Shown in pieces: positions 10,320 through 23,081 of a DNA stretch of 64,000 nucleotides. The stretch is from assembly GCA_028583605.1 (NCBI GenBank), contig CM053327.1:41988059-42052058 (forward strand), given 5' to 3'. The translations under genes and the position numbers were made by a program. The notes below the pieces were generated by a model, which was given only the letters and a program-made list of their open reading frames with translations, ran no database searches and was not told where the DNA came from. The number at the start of each line of letters is the position of its first letter. Within the stretch, counting starts at the first letter, position 1. Origin of the DNA: Dastarcus helophoroides. Taxonomy: Eukaryota > Arthropoda > Insecta > Coleoptera > Bothrideridae.

Positions 10320-13300
10320 AAAAATGGTTTTGCACAGAAATGTAATAGGTTTGTTTTTCTGATGAAAAAGTGCAAATTTTGAAAAAAAAATGGACAAAAT
10401 TTCAAAACTAAAAGACGAGTTTCGAAGAAGTTTCAGGAAAAAATAGATATTTCGTGTTGAATGTAAAATTTTGAGAAAAAGTCAAAAATCGAAATTGAGA
10501 AAAAATTCGAAATCTTCTAGGAAAAATTAATTCTAAGAAAAAATGTCGAAATGTAAAAAAATGGGTTCTAAAGCTAGTCGAAATTCCGATAAAAAAAGCA
10601 AATTTCAAAAAAGCAAAAATGGTTTTGCACATAAATGTAAAAAGTTGATTTTTCTGAATGAAACCAAAAATGAAAAAGTGCAAATTTCGAAAAAAATAGG
10701 CAAAATTTCGAAACTTTTAGGGAGGTTTTGGGAAAAAATCAGTTCTGAAGTCGAAATGTAAATAAAATAAATTCTAAAAATAGTAGACATTCCGAGAAAA
10801 AAGACAACTTTCAAGAAAACAAAAATGGTTTTGCACAGAAATGTAAGTTGTTGATTTTTCTGAATAAAATCGAAAATGAAAAGGTGCAAGTTTTGAAAAA
10901 AAAAATAGGTAAAATTTCGAAAAAATAGACGAATTTCGATGAAGTTTTAGGAAAAAATGGATATTTCACGTTGAATATAAAATTTTGAGAAAAAGTCAAA
11001 ATTCGAAATTGCGACAAAATTCGAAATCTTCCAGAAAAAATCAGCTGTGAGGAAAAAAAGTCGAAATGTAAAAAAATAAATTCTGAAAGTAGTAGAAATT
11101 CCGAAGAAAAAGATATCTTTCAAGAAAACAAAAATGGTTTTGCACAAAAATGTAAGAAGTTGATTTTTCTGAATAAAATCGAAAATAAAAAAGTGCAAAT
11201 TTTGAAAAAAATAGGCAAAATCTCCAAAAAAAAGACGAATTTCGAGGAAGTTTTAGGAAAAAATGGATATTTCACGTTGAATGTAAAATTTTGAGAAATA
11301 GTCAAAATTCGAAGTTGAGAAAATAATCGAAATCTTCCAGAAAAAACCAGTTTTGAGAAAAAAAGTCGAAGTGTAAAAAAATGAATTCTAAAAGTAGCCG
11401 AAATTCCGAGAAAAAAGACAAATTTCAAGAAAACAAAAATGGTTTTCCAACAATATGCACAGAAATGTAAAAATTGATTTTGCCGAATAAAATCAAAATT
11501 GAAAAAGTGCAAATTTTAAAAAACATTAGGCTAAATTTCGAAAAAAAAGACGAATTTCGAGGGAGTTTTAAGAAAAAATGGATATTTCGCGTTAACTGTA
11601 AAATTTTGAGAAATAGTCAAAATTTGAAATTGAGAAAAAATTCGAAATCTTCCAGAGAAAATCAGTTTTGAGAAAAAAAAGTCGAAATGTAAAAAATAAT
11701 TCTCAAAGTAGTAGAAATTCCGAGAAAAAAGACGACTTTCAAGAAAACAAAAATGGTTTTGCACAAAAATGTAAGAAGTTGATTTTTCTGGATAAAATAG
11801 AAAATGAAAAAGTGCAAATTTCGAAAAATATAGGCAAAATTTCTAAAAAAAAAGACGACTTTCGAGGAAGTTTCAGGAAAAAAATGCATATTTTGCGTTA
11901 AATGTAAAATTTTGAGAAATAGTCAAAAAACGAAATTGAGAAAAAATTCGAAAACTTCTAGAAAAAATTAGTTCTAAGAAAAAATGTCGAAATGTAAAAT
12001 AATGGATTCTAAAGCTAGTCGAAATTGCGATAAAAAAGATAAATTTCGAGAAAACAAAAATGGTTTTGCACAAAAATGGTTTTGCACAAAAATGTAAAAA
12101 GTTGATTTTTCTGGACAAAATTGAAAATGAAAAACTGCAAATTTTGAAAAAAAATAGGCAAAATTTCGAGAAAAAAAGACGACTTTCGAGGAAGTTTTGG
12201 GAAAAAAATGGATATTTCGCGTTGAATGTAAAATTTTGAAAAATAGTTGAAATTGAGAAAAAATTCATAATCTTCCAGAAAAAATCAGTTCTGAGAAAAA
12301 AAGTCGAAATGCAAAAAAAATGTATTTTAAAACTAGTCGAAATTCCGATAAGAAAGACAAATTTCAAGAAAACAAAAATGGTTTTGCACAGAAATGTAGA
12401 GACATGTAAAGAGTTGATTTTTCTAAATAAAACCAAAAATGAAAAAGTGCAAATTTCGAAAAAAATAGGCAAAATTTCGAAACTTTCAAGGAAGTTTTGG
12501 GAAAAAATGGATATTTCGCGTTGAATGTAAAATTTTGAGAAATAGTCAAAATTCGAAATTAAGAAAAAATTCGAAATCTTCCAGAAAAAATCAGTTCTGA
12601 GAAAAAAAAGTCGAAATGCAAAAAAAATTAATTCTAAAACTAGTCGAAATTCCGTTAAAAAAGACAAATTTAGAGAAAACAAAAATAGTTCTCCACAGAA
12701 ACGTAAAAATTGATTTTGCTGAATGAAACCAAAAATGAAAAAGTGCAAAAATAGGCAAAATTTTGAAAAAAAGAGACGACTTTAGGGGAAGTTTTGGGAA
12801 AAAATGGATATTTCGCGTTGAATGTAAAATTTTGAGAAATAGTCAAAATTCGAAATTGAGAAAAATCTAAATCGTCCAGAAAAACTCAGTTCTCAAAAAA
12901 AGTCGAAATGTAAAAAAATAAATTCTAAAACTGGTCGAAATTCCGAGAAAAAAGACAAATTTCAAGACAAAAATTGGTTTTGCACAGAAATGCACAGAAA
13001 TGTAAAAAATTGATTTTTCTGAATGAAACCAAAAATGAAAAAGTGCAAATTTCGAAAAAAAAATGCAAAATTTCGAAAAAAAGACGACTTTCGAGGAAGT
13101 TTTAAGAAAAAATGGATATTTCGCGTTGAATGTAAAATTTTGAGATATAACCAAAATTCCAAATTGAGAAAAAATTCGAAACCTTCCAGAAAAAATCAGT
13201 TCTGAAAAAAAAGTTGAAATAAAAAAAAATGGATTCTAAAATTAGTCGAGATTCCGATAAGAAAACAAAAATGCTTTTGCACAGAAATGCACCGAAATGT

Positions 13301-13770
13301 AGGAAGTTGATTTTTCTGAATAAACTCGAAAATGAAAAAGTGCAAATTTTGAAAAAAAAATAGGCAAAATTTCGAAAAAAAAGACGAATTTCGATGAAGT
13401 CTTAGGAAAAAATGGATATTTCACCTTGAATGTAAAATTTTGAGCAATAATCAAAATTCCAAATTGAGAAAAAATTCAAAATCAGTTCTGAGAAAAAAAG
13501 TCGAAATGTAAAAAAAATGAATTTTAAAACTAGTCGAAATTCCAAGAAAAAAGACAAAATTCAAGTCAAAAAATTGGTTTTGCACAGACGTGCCTACAAA
13601 TGTAAGAAGTCGATTTTTCCGAATAAAATCGATAATGAAATAGTGAAGCTTTTGACAAAAAAATTAGACAAAATTTCGACAAAAGGACGTATTTCTAGAA
13701 AATTTGGAGAACAAAATGGATATTTCGCTTTCAATGTAAAATTTCATGGTCATAGTCAAATTTTGAGAAA
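10320..13770 (+). repeat. 12-copy ~305-bp AT-rich tandem array
   Basis: The anchor tggttttgcac(a) or a close variant recurs near 10324, 10619, 10826, 11132, 11440, 11752, 12061, 12378, 12687, 12974, 13268 and 13573. Spacing is mostly 287-317 bp, with one short 207-bp step. Each unit contains aaaaatggatatttcgcgtt or a variant and atcttccagaaaaaatcagt. Open frames here (up to 291 codons, minus strand) are low-complexity Phe/Ser/Lys readings of the repeat, not genes. Confidence 0.85.
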
Positions 13771-14660
13771 ATTCGTTAAGAAGAAGACTTTAAAAAAAAA
13801 TAAATTTTCGTGGAAATTCGTTATGAAAAGGAAGAATTTTGAGAAAAATAAAAAAGTTGATAAATGTTGATGAAAAGGCGAATTTCAAGGTAAAAGTTTA
13901 CATAAAACGGTAATTTCGAAAATATAATTAGATTTTAAGAAAACTAACGCCGTTTCCAAAAAAGATGAATTTCGAGAAATAAAATTGAAATATCAAAAAT
14001 CAAAACGAAAAAAATCGAAATTTCAAGCAAAAATCTTTGTTACAAAAGGACAGATCCAAATTACGACAAAAAGGTCAAATTTTCGAGGGCAAATATCGAA
14101 ACTTTTGTCACATTTTGTCGAAATTTCAAAAACTGGCTGAATTTTCAGAAAAAGCCGGAAGCTGCTTGCTGAATATTCACTTTCTTTTGAGTGTTGTCAG
14201 AGCGAAACGAAAGCTCCACTTTATCCAGTATTGAGATGGTTGTCGAAGCTTTGATAAACAAGGTGCAATTTCCAAAATTTGGATTTAAAAAACTGTTGAA
14301 ATTTACACAGAAATTGTTCCTTGAATGTTTACTTTTATAGAAAAATTGAAAGTTTTGAAAAAAAGTTTTCAACATTCTTACATATTTATTGAAAGATCCG
14401 GCAAATGTTGATAAACCAACCGAAATTAATATGACGATCTTCATTCGACTTTTTTTGAAATTTTTCACTTTTCTTAAAAGACGTTTCAAGAATTTCAAAA
14501 AAAAGGTCGAATTTTGAGAAAGTCAAATTTTGAAAAAGAAATAGCTAAGCAATTTCAGATAAAATTTCAAAATTTTTGGGTCTTATTTTGACAATTGCAG
14601 TCAAAATATAAAAACAAATTCGAAATTAAAAAAAAAGACAAATTTTGAGAAAAAAGACTC
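13771..14660. other. AT-rich degenerate sequence, no gene
   Basis: Continuation of aaatttcgaaaa-type filler without clear periodicity. Confidence 0.5.
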
Positions 14661-17600
14661 TTTAAATCCTGAATTGGTCACCAGATGTTTAAGGGCAGCC
14701 ACAGATTACCCTCTACTCTACAAGAGGCAGCAGTTTTGAATTCCTCTATCTTTGGTGCAAATGGCGAGTTCGTTCTTGGGCCAGCGTTCGTTTAGAACGA
14801 AAGTCGAACAAGCACGACCCAACTAGAATATTAGCTGCACTGTGGGGTATCGCAGGGCTCTGTCTTGTGACGTCTGTGATACTTTTCGTTTGCAGCAGAT
14901 ATTCCTTGAACTGATCAGAGGCCACTAGGTACGTAGGCAGATGATACAGCTTTTCTCACTCACTTAACAGCTCACTCTTACTCTCTTAACCCAGCATTGG
15001 TTACCAGCCTTCTACAGGCAGCCATAGAACACCGTCTAGAACTCTATAGCTTGCAGTAGTTTTGATTTCTTCTGTCGATGGTACAAGCGGTGAGTTCGCT
15101 CTTGGGTCAGCGCTCGTTTAGAAAAAAAGTGGGATAGGAACTATCTAACTAGCACATCGGGTGCACTATGGGGTATCGCAGGGCTCTGTCTTGTAACGTC
15201 TGTTATACTTTTGGTCTGTAGCAGATATTCCTAGAACTGACCAGAGACCACTAGGTACGTACACAGATGATACAGGTTACTCTCACTCATTTAGCAGTAC
15301 ACAGATGATACAGGTTATTCTTATTCATTTAGCAGCTCACTCTCTTAACCTAGAATTGGTCACCAGACTTCTATAGGCAGCCACAGAACACCGTCTAGAA
15401 CTCTACAGCTCGCAGTAGTTTTGATTTCTTCTATCGATGGTACAAGTGGTGAGTTCGCTCTTCGGTCAGCGCTCGTTTAGAAAAAAAGTGGGATAGGAAC
15501 TATCTAACTAGCACATCAGATGCACTATGGGGTATCGCAGGGCTCTGTCTTGTGACGTCTGTTATACTTTTTGTTTGCAGCAGATATTCCTAGAACTGAC
15601 CAGAAGGCGCTAGATACGTACACAGATGATACAGCTTACTCTCACTCACTTAGCAGTTCACTCTGACTCTCTTAACACAGAATTGGTCACCAGACTTCTA
15701 CAGGCAGCCACATAACACCGTCTAGAACTCTACAGCATGCAGTAATTTCGAATTCTTCTATCGACGGTACAAGTGGTGAGTTCGCCCTTTGTTCAGCGCT
15801 TGTTTAGAAAAAAAAGTGGGTCAGGAATTATCTAACTGCAATAGTATATTAGCTGCACTATGGGGTACCGCAGGGCTCTGTTTTGTGACTCCTGTTTTAC
15901 TTTTGGTCTGCAGCAGATATTCCTAGAACTGACCAGAGGCAACTAGGTACGTACACAGATGATGTAGCATACTCTCATTCACTTAACAGCTCACTTTGAC
16001 TCTCTTAACCCAGACTTCCACAGGCAGCCACGGAACACCCTCCAGAACTCTACAGCTTGGAGTAGTTTTGATTTCTTCTATCGATGGTACAAGTGGTGAA
16101 TTCGTTCTTGGGTCAGCACTCGTTTAGAAAACAGTGGGACAGGAACTATCTAATTAATCTATCAGCTGCACTATGGGGTATCGCAGGGCTCTGTTTTGTG
16201 ACTTCTGTTATACTTTTTTTTGCAGCAGATATTCCTAGAACTGACCAGAAGCCGCTAGATACGTACACAGATGATACAGCTTACTCTCACTCACTTAGCA
16301 GTTCACTCTGACTCTCTTAACACAGAATTGGTCACCAGACTTCTACAGGCAGCCACATAACACCGTCTAGAACTCTACAGCATGCAGTAATTTCGAATTC
16401 TTCTATCGATGGTACAAGTGGTAAGTTAGCTCTTGGGTCAGCGCTCGTTTAGAAAATAATTGGGACATGAACCATCTAACTAGTATATCAGCTGCACTAT
16501 GGGGTATCGCAGGGTTCTGTCTCATGATTTCTGTTATACTTTTGCAGCAGATATTCCTAGAATTGAGCAGAGGCCACTAGGTACGTACACAGATGGTACA
16601 GCTTGCTCTTATTTACTTTGCAGCTCACTCTGACTCTCTTAACCCAGAATTGGTCACCAGACTTCTACAGGCAGCCATGGAACACCCTCTAGGACTCTAC
16701 AGCTTGCAGTAGTTTTGAATTCTTCTATCGATGGTACAAGTGGTGATTTCGCTCTTGGGTCAGCGCTCGTTTAGAAAACAGTGGGACAGGAACTATCTAA
16801 CTAGTATATCAGCTGCACTATGGGGTATCGCAGGGCTCTGTCTTGTGACGTCTGTTATACTTTTCGTTTGCAGCAGATATTCCTCGAATTGACTAGAGGC
16901 CACTAGGTACGAACGCAGCTGATACAGCTTACTCTTACTCACTTAACAGCTCACTCTTACTCTCTTAACCCAGAATTGGTTACCAGACTTCTACAGGCAG
17001 CCACAGAATACCGTCTAGAACTCTACAATGTGTAGTAGTTTCTAATTCTTCTATCGATGCTACAAGTGGTGAGTTCGCTCTTGGGTTAGTGCTCGTTTAG
17101 AAAATAAGTGGGACAGGAACTATCTTACTAATATATCAGCTACACTATGGGGTACCGCAAGGCTCTGTCTTGTTACGTCTGTAATACTCTTTGTTTGCAG
17201 TAGATATTCATACAACTGTCCAGACGCTACTAGGTACATACACAGATGATACAGCTTACTCTCACTCACTTAGCAGTTCACTCTGACTCTCTTAACACAG
17301 AATTGGTCACCAGACTTTTACAGGCAGGAACATTACACCGTCTAGAACTCTACAGCATGCAGTAGTTTCGAATTCTTCTATCGATGGTACAAGTGGTAAG
17401 TTCGTTCTTGGGTCAGCGCTCGTTTAGAAAATAATTGGGACAGGAACTATCTAGCTAGTATATCAGTAGCACTATGGGGTATCGCAGGGTTCTGTCTTAT
17501 GATTTCTGTTATACTTTTGTAGCAGATATTCCTAGAATTGAGCAGAGGCCACTAGGTACGTACACAGATGATGCACTTACTCTCATTCACTAAACAGCTA

Positions 17601-18260
17601 ACTTTGACTCTCTTAACCCAGAATTGGTTACCAGACTTCTACAGGCAACCACGGAACACCCTCTAGGACTCTACAGCTTGCAGTAGTTTTGAATTCTTCT
17701 ATCGATGGTACAAGTGGTGATTTCGCTCTTGGGTCAGCGCTCGTTTAGAAAACAGTGGGACAGGAACTATCTAACTAGTATACCAGCTGCACTATGGAGT
17801 ATCGCAGGGCTCTGTCTTGTGACTTCTGTTATACTTTTTGTTTGCAGCAGATATTCCTAGAACTCGCCAGAGGCACCTAGGTACGTACAAGGATGATACA
17901 GCTTATTTTCACTCACTTAACAGCTCACTCTGACTCTTTTAACCCAGAATTGGTCACCAGACTTCTACAGGCAGCCACAGAATACCGTCTAGACTCTACA
18001 ATGTGTAGTAGTTTCTAATTCTTCTATCGATGCTACAAGTGGTGAGTTCGCTCTTGGGTTAGTGCTCGTTTAGAAAATAAGTGGGACAGGAACTATTTAA
18101 CTAGTATATCAGCTACACTATGGGGTACCGCAAGGTTCTGTCTTGTTACGTCTGTTATAACTTTGTTTACAGTAGATATTCATAGAACTGATCAGAGACT
18201 ACTAGGTACCTATGCAGGTGATACTCTAAACCTAGAATTGGTCACCAGACCACAACCTCA
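14661..18260 (+). repeat. 11-copy ~323-bp satellite derived from a LINE reverse transcriptase
   Basis: The anchor actatggggtatcgcagg or a variant recurs near 14840, 15167, 15525, 15858, 16171, 16496, 16817, 17146, 17470, 17791 and 18117. Spacing is about 320-328 bp apart from one ~359-bp step caused by an internal duplication near 15260-15340. One frame of the unit gives YGVSQGSVL. After a frame change it gives AADIPRTDQRPLGTYTDDTA, the GVPQGSVLGP and (Y/F)ADDTA motifs of jockey-like non-LTR reverse transcriptases. The 75-codon frame at 16084-16311 is one such stretch. Variant-sharing units recur at ~975 bp (16330-17305 against 17305-18260), giving a trimeric higher-order repeat. Confidence 0.85.
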
Positions 18261-18288
18261 AACTACCGTCTAGAGTCTAAACTCTAGA

Positions 18289-18415
18289 GTCTCCATAGAT
18301 AGAGAGCGTTCACTTGGATTCTTCAGTGTCGAAAGAAATCTAGAGTCTAAACTCTAGACTCTAGATTTGTTCACACAATGAAGAATCCAAGTGAACGCTC
18401 TCTGTCTATGGAGAC
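18289..18415. repeat. Palindrome with 37-bp arms
   Basis: The arms 18289-18325 and 18379-18415 are reverse complements with one mismatch (shared word gagagcgttcacttggattc). The loop holds smaller inverted words built from tctagagtctaaactctaga. It lies between the satellite and the noc promoter region. Confidence 0.85.
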
Positions 18416-18599
18416 TTCTTTTTACTTCCAAACTCCAGAATTCGTTACCCAACAAAACATGAGTCTTTTTCACCAAAACTGAAATAGGTCAACCATATTG
18501 ATTTTTTTTTTCCATTCGATCAAGATGATTCCTGGTGAATTTATTCGTTGATATGATATTAAAAGAATAATATGATATTCGTTTCTTTAGTCCTTCGAG

Positions 18600-18845
18600 G
18601 ATACAGGGTTGGAAGGACGCACGTCAGTGACGTCACGATGGCGAGAGAGTGCGCTGGTATCGTCGTCCTGTGCTCGAAGGCGCGGCGTGACGAGGAACGG
18701 AAACGGAAAACAGTCATGCTCTCACCGCTGAAATAGAAGGTAATAGCGTTGAATGTGTAAAATCCTCATGGCCGACGTACTCGAGTTTTTAAGTACCAAC
18801 AGTGTTATTATTTAGTGTTAGTGAAAATTTCAGTGGTTGTTCAAT
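18600..18845 (+). promoter_or_regulatory. noc: CpG-rich proximal promoter / 5' leader of noc
   Basis: From about 18610 to 18740 the base composition shifts abruptly to GC- and CpG-rich, unlike everything around it. A perfect CRE-like palindrome TGACGTCA lies at 18628-18635, overlapped by TCAGTG (18624-18629), which resembles an arthropod initiator. An upstream ATG at 18639 opens a 32-codon frame that stops before the main start, and an in-frame TGA at 18822 precedes the chosen ATG. The transcription start was not determined. Confidence 0.45.
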
Positions 18846-18908
18846 ATGTTAACTTCACCCAGCAACCAGTATCTTAGGCCGGAATACTTAACTCCTCTAC
18901 CGACCACA
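18846..18908 (+). CDS. noc: Noc/Elbow zinc-finger protein, coding exon 1 (21 codons)
   Basis: The exon reads MLTSPSNQYLRPEYLTPLPT plus one Thr and ends at ACA, directly followed by the splice donor GTAAGT (18909-18914). This N-terminal block (NQYL-PEYL-PLPTT before DAKKSPLALLAQTCSQIG) is the conserved start of insect Noc/Elbow proteins, which is why I join this short exon to 34220-35506 although they are 15.3 kb apart. The junction is phase 0 on both sides, so the frame continues as PLPTT-LDAKKSPLA. An in-frame stop lies 22 bp upstream of the ATG. The exon would not be found by frame length alone. Join confidence rests on family conservation and matching splice phase. Confidence 0.85.
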
Positions 18909-18914
18909 GTAAGT

Positions 18915-19995
18915 ATGTTTAGTGTGGAAAAACAAACAGTACTTTCGACTTACGAATTATAAACCAACCAAAAATGAATAAACGGTTTGGGTTTTGAGGA
19001 TATGTTAATGGGAAATGAAAATGTATGTAATATGATTGTTCCTAAACATTATCCTTGTAATTTCAATTATTTAAGTTCCCAACTCTTTTTAATTTACTAA
19101 TATGATGAATACTGCTATATTTTCTAAAGTAAAAACACACGTTCTTCATTGTAATAGAATTTCACCATCATTTTTCCAAATTTACGTAGAAAGCTTAAGT
19201 GTTCCAATATTTTTCGATTCTCTGCAACGCATCATCTGCTAGCATGGTAGGCTATAGTTATGGTCGCGTTCGACAATAATTTGATTTTGAATTACGAGCT
19301 CAGGACTTTTTGTAAAAAATAACATACAAGTCGTCACTGAGTTAATAGTCATCAGTTATGTTCCTATCAGTGTTGAGAAGATTAAGACTACTTAACGTAT
19401 GCCTTGTTGTTTTGCAAAAATTTTGACTCAATCACCTACCATATCTCAGGGAATTATTTTGTCATTTTAATGAGAATTACGCAAATGCGATGTTCCATAC
19501 ACATCTCCAAACTCGATTTTACCACATCAGGGGTTAATAAAATCGCTCACATACATCTCTAACGATTTCTTTCGTAGATTATTTAGGCAAAATTTCACCC
19601 CTTCAGGGGCTCAATTCTTGAAATTGGTCACATGTCTAATGATTTCTCTCGTAGATTATTTAGACGAATTTTAGGTTTTAAAATTGCATTATCTCTGTTC
19701 CGTGGTAGTTTGGAAACTCCATTTTACCCCCTTTTACCACCTTAGAGGACCACCACCACTCATTTGTACCATGCAAGAATCTACTATTCAAATTTCGTGT
19801 TACTGACTTCAGCAGTTTTAGCTGTTTTGGAGATTATGTTTTTCAGTCGATAAGAACTTCTCTTTTAATAATATTAGTATGGATAATACACATGTGTATA
19901 TGCTGATGAAACTTAATTACAGCTGAAAATTTAAATAACTATTTTCGTTTGAAAAATTCTAAATTTGAGATATTCGACTGAAAAACGGCTAAACA
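18915..19995. other. 5' intronic sequence, largely unique
   Basis: No gene. A weak internal duplication (cgatttctttcgtagattat near 19562 and gatttctctcgtagattatt near 19641) suggests an old transposon fragment. Confidence 0.45.
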
Positions 19996-20345
19996 AATTG
20001 ATGGTATAACCGTCAATGATGCTGAAAAACGAAACCAGGTTGAGTCACACCAAATATTTATGGAAAAATCCTGGAATTTTTAATATTTGTTGTTTTAATC
20101 GTGAATAAAGTTGAAATACAAAGCTTGTCCCCTGAAAAAATTGATGGTATAACCGTCGATGATGCTGAAAAACGAAACCAGGTTGAGTCATAGCAAATAT
20201 TTATGGAAAAATCCTGGAATTTTTAATATTTGTTGTTGTTTTAATCGTGAATAAAGTTGAAATACAAATCTTGTCCCCCGAAACCAAGAAAGATTAAAAA
20301 ACAAAACAAAGGTTGCTCTAACGCGTTTCGATAACCAAGCTTTGT
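19996..20345 (-). repeat. ~150-bp direct duplication ending in a foldback arm
   Basis: The block from aaattgatggtataaccgtc to aagttgaaatacaaa occurs twice (about 19996-20140 and 20141-20268). Each copy ends in a piece of the foldback family (cttgtcccctgaaa). The second continues through ggttgctctaacgcgtttcg into a truncated minus-strand ribozyme core that breaks off after gataaccaagc near 20340. Confidence 0.7.
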
Positions 20346-20483
20346 AATTCAACGATTACTGTATAAAAAAATAATGCAAGCGAATAAAATTTCATATTTT
20401 TCACGGCCAACTAGATAATCTTCTTTGCATTTACAAGTTTCCAGTGGAATCTGGAAACGTAAAATTGTGGCCAAGAAAAGTGT

Positions 20484-22680
20484 GAACCGCCTTCAAAGCC
20501 CCCAAAGTTAAGATTTTTAAATCAAAAAATACAAGGCTTAAAAAACAAGGGCCAGCAAATTTTCAGTTGATTTGATCACAATTTGATAATCGATTCTTCT
20601 CGCACTATTTACGATGGTTTGTAGCTCTAAGAGGGTGCACTTTAGGATACATGTTTACTTAAAGAAAAAGTCGTATTTTGATCCCGAAAATACGCTTTCA
20701 AAATGTGGGCATATAATTTTGAATCACTCTGAATAAAATGTGTTATTTACACCTGAAAAGAGCCTTATAATTTTATGAGAATAAAATGTCTGAATTGCAA
20801 GCTAAACTCGAAATAATTTGGCAAGGGTTGAATCAGACTGTATATTTCCTCTAACATCTCAACTTTACGTTCAACGTGTCTAGATTTTTCTATAAATATT
20901 TCAAAATTTTCCTGGAAATGTCGACGTTTTTTCTTAAAATTCAAACTGACACTATTTATACTTTTTCTTTGAGTTTAAACCTAAAACTTTTCATTTTTTT
21001 TTTACAAAATGTTGAAAGGAATTCAAAAATTTTAAACTCTTAGGTCAGTCAAAGCTTTTTTTTTAATTTTTATAATTTGATTTGAAAATTTTAACTTTTT
21101 CTTTATAAGTTCGGTTTTAATATTGAAATGCTGACCACGAAAATACTTAAAACTATGTTTTTCTCAAAATACTATTTTCCAATTTTTTTTACTTAGGATT
21201 TTGGTTAGGTGAACCATCCTTCAAAGCCCACAAAGTTAAAATTTTTGAATCAAAAAATACAGGGCCTAAAAAACAGGGGTCAGCAAATTTTCAGTCGATT
21301 TGATCACAATTTGATAATCGATTCTTCTCCCACAATTTACGATGGTTTGTAGCTCGAAGAGGGTGCATTTTAGGACACACGTTTATTTGAAGAAAAAGTC
21401 GTATTTTGATCCCGAAAATACGCTTTCAAAATGTGTGCATCTAATTTTGAATCACTCTGCATAAAATGTGTTATTTACACCTGAAAAGAGCCTTATAATT
21501 TTATGAGAATAAAATGTCTGAATTGCAAGCTAAACTCGAAATAATTTGGCAAGGGTTGAATCAGACTGTATAATTCCTCTAACATCTCAACTTAACGTTC
21601 AACGAGTCTAGATTTTTCTATAAATCTTTCAAAATTTTCCTGGAAATGTCGACGTTTTTTCTTAAAATTCAAACTGACACTTTTTATTCTTTTTCTGTGA
21701 GTGTAAACCTAAAACTTTTCATTTTTTTTTTACAAAATGTTGAAGGAAATTCATAAATTTTAAACTCTTAGGTCAGTCAAAGCTTTTTTTTTAATTTTTA
21801 TAATTTGATTTGAAAATTTTAACTTTTTCTTCATAAGTTCGGTTTTAATATTGAAATGCTGACCACGAAAATAGTTAAAACTATGTTTTTCTCAAAATAC
21901 TATTTTGCAATTTTTTTTTACTTAGGATTTTGGTTAGGTGAACCACCCTTCAAAGCCCCCAAAGTTAAAATTTTTGAATCAAAAAATACAGGGCCTAAAA
22001 AACAGGGGTCAGCAAATTTTCAGTCGATTTGATCACAATTTGATAATCGATTCTTCTCCCACAATTTACGATGGTTTGTAGCTCGAAGAGGGTGCATTTT
22101 AGGACACATGTTTATTTAAAGAAAAAGTCGTATTTTGATCCCGAAAATAGGCTTTCAAAATGTGTGCATCTAATTTTGAATCACTCTGAATAAAATGTGT
22201 TATTTACACATGAAAAGAGCCTTATAATTTTATGAGAATAAAATGTCTGAATTGCAAGCTGAACTCGAAATAATTTGGAAAACGTTGAATCAGACTGTAT
22301 ATTTCCTCTAACATCTCAACTTTACTTTCAACGTGTCTAGATTTTTCTATAAATATGATATGATATTTCAAAATTTTACCTGGAAATATCGACTTTTTTT
22401 CTTAAAATTCAGACTGACATTTTTTATTCCTTTGCTTCGAGTATAAATCTAAAAGTTTTCATTTTTTATTTAAAAAATGTTGAAAGAAATTCCAAAATTT
22501 TAAACTCTTAGGTCAGTCAAAGCTTTTTTTTAAATTTTTATAATTTGACTTGAAAATTTTAATTTTTTTTTCATAAGTTTGGTTTTAATATTGGAATGAT
22601 CACCAGGAAAATACTTAAACTAGACGTTTCTCTCAAAATAATATTTTCCAATTTTTTTTTACTTAGGATTTTGGTTATCT
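20484..22680 (+). repeat. Three tandem copies of a ~727-bp AT-rich repeat
   Basis: Copies start with gaaccrycctt caaagccc at about 20484, 21211 and 21940 and share cgattcttctcrcacwattt and aaatgtctgaattgcaagct. The third copy is the most diverged and fades out near 22680. No coding potential. Confidence 0.9.
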
Positions 22681-22869
22681 AGGTTCGAAATTTTAAATTT
22701 TTCGAGGTATTTTGATTTTTATTTTTAAAGTTTTGTACTTGAATTTAATCTTTGAGGTTTGGATACAAGGTTATTCACGACATATACGACACGAAAGATT
22801 ATTCTTCATGGTGGACTCTTATCGACCGGAAACATTATGTTTTTTTTAATTCTATTTAACATTTTTTCG

Positions 22870-22985
22870 GTCCAGTTTGGAAATATTTAAATTTTTATTG
22901 TTTGTTGACAATATTCTAATATTTCGGAAACTGTTTTAGAATATTGTCAACAAACAATAAAAATTTAAATATTTCCAAACTGGGC
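22870..22985. repeat. Hairpin element with ~49-bp arms
   Basis: The arms 22870-22918 (gtccagtttggaaatattta onward) and 22936-22985 are near-perfect reverse complements around a 17-bp loop. No frame and no recognised target duplication. Confidence 0.85.
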
Positions 22986-23081
22986 CGTCTATACTACTTG
23001 AATCAAAAAATCTTCAAGGTTTTGCTTTGAAGGGTGGATAGAGATATATTAGCGGAACGTTTCAAAATCAGTTTCATCATG

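Noticed and set aside
10408..13454. Overlapping Phe-rich minus-strand frames up to 291 codons
   Set aside because: They repeat with the ~305-bp array, break at different points in each copy and show no domain.
16084..16311. 75-codon frame as a stand-alone small gene
   Set aside because: It is one satellite unit that happens to stay open; the same sequence is broken in the other ten copies and is a decayed reverse-transcriptase segment.
14661..18260. Hammerhead or other self-cleaving motif in the 323-bp satellite
   Set aside because: No CUGANGA/GAAA pair in the correct order on either strand.
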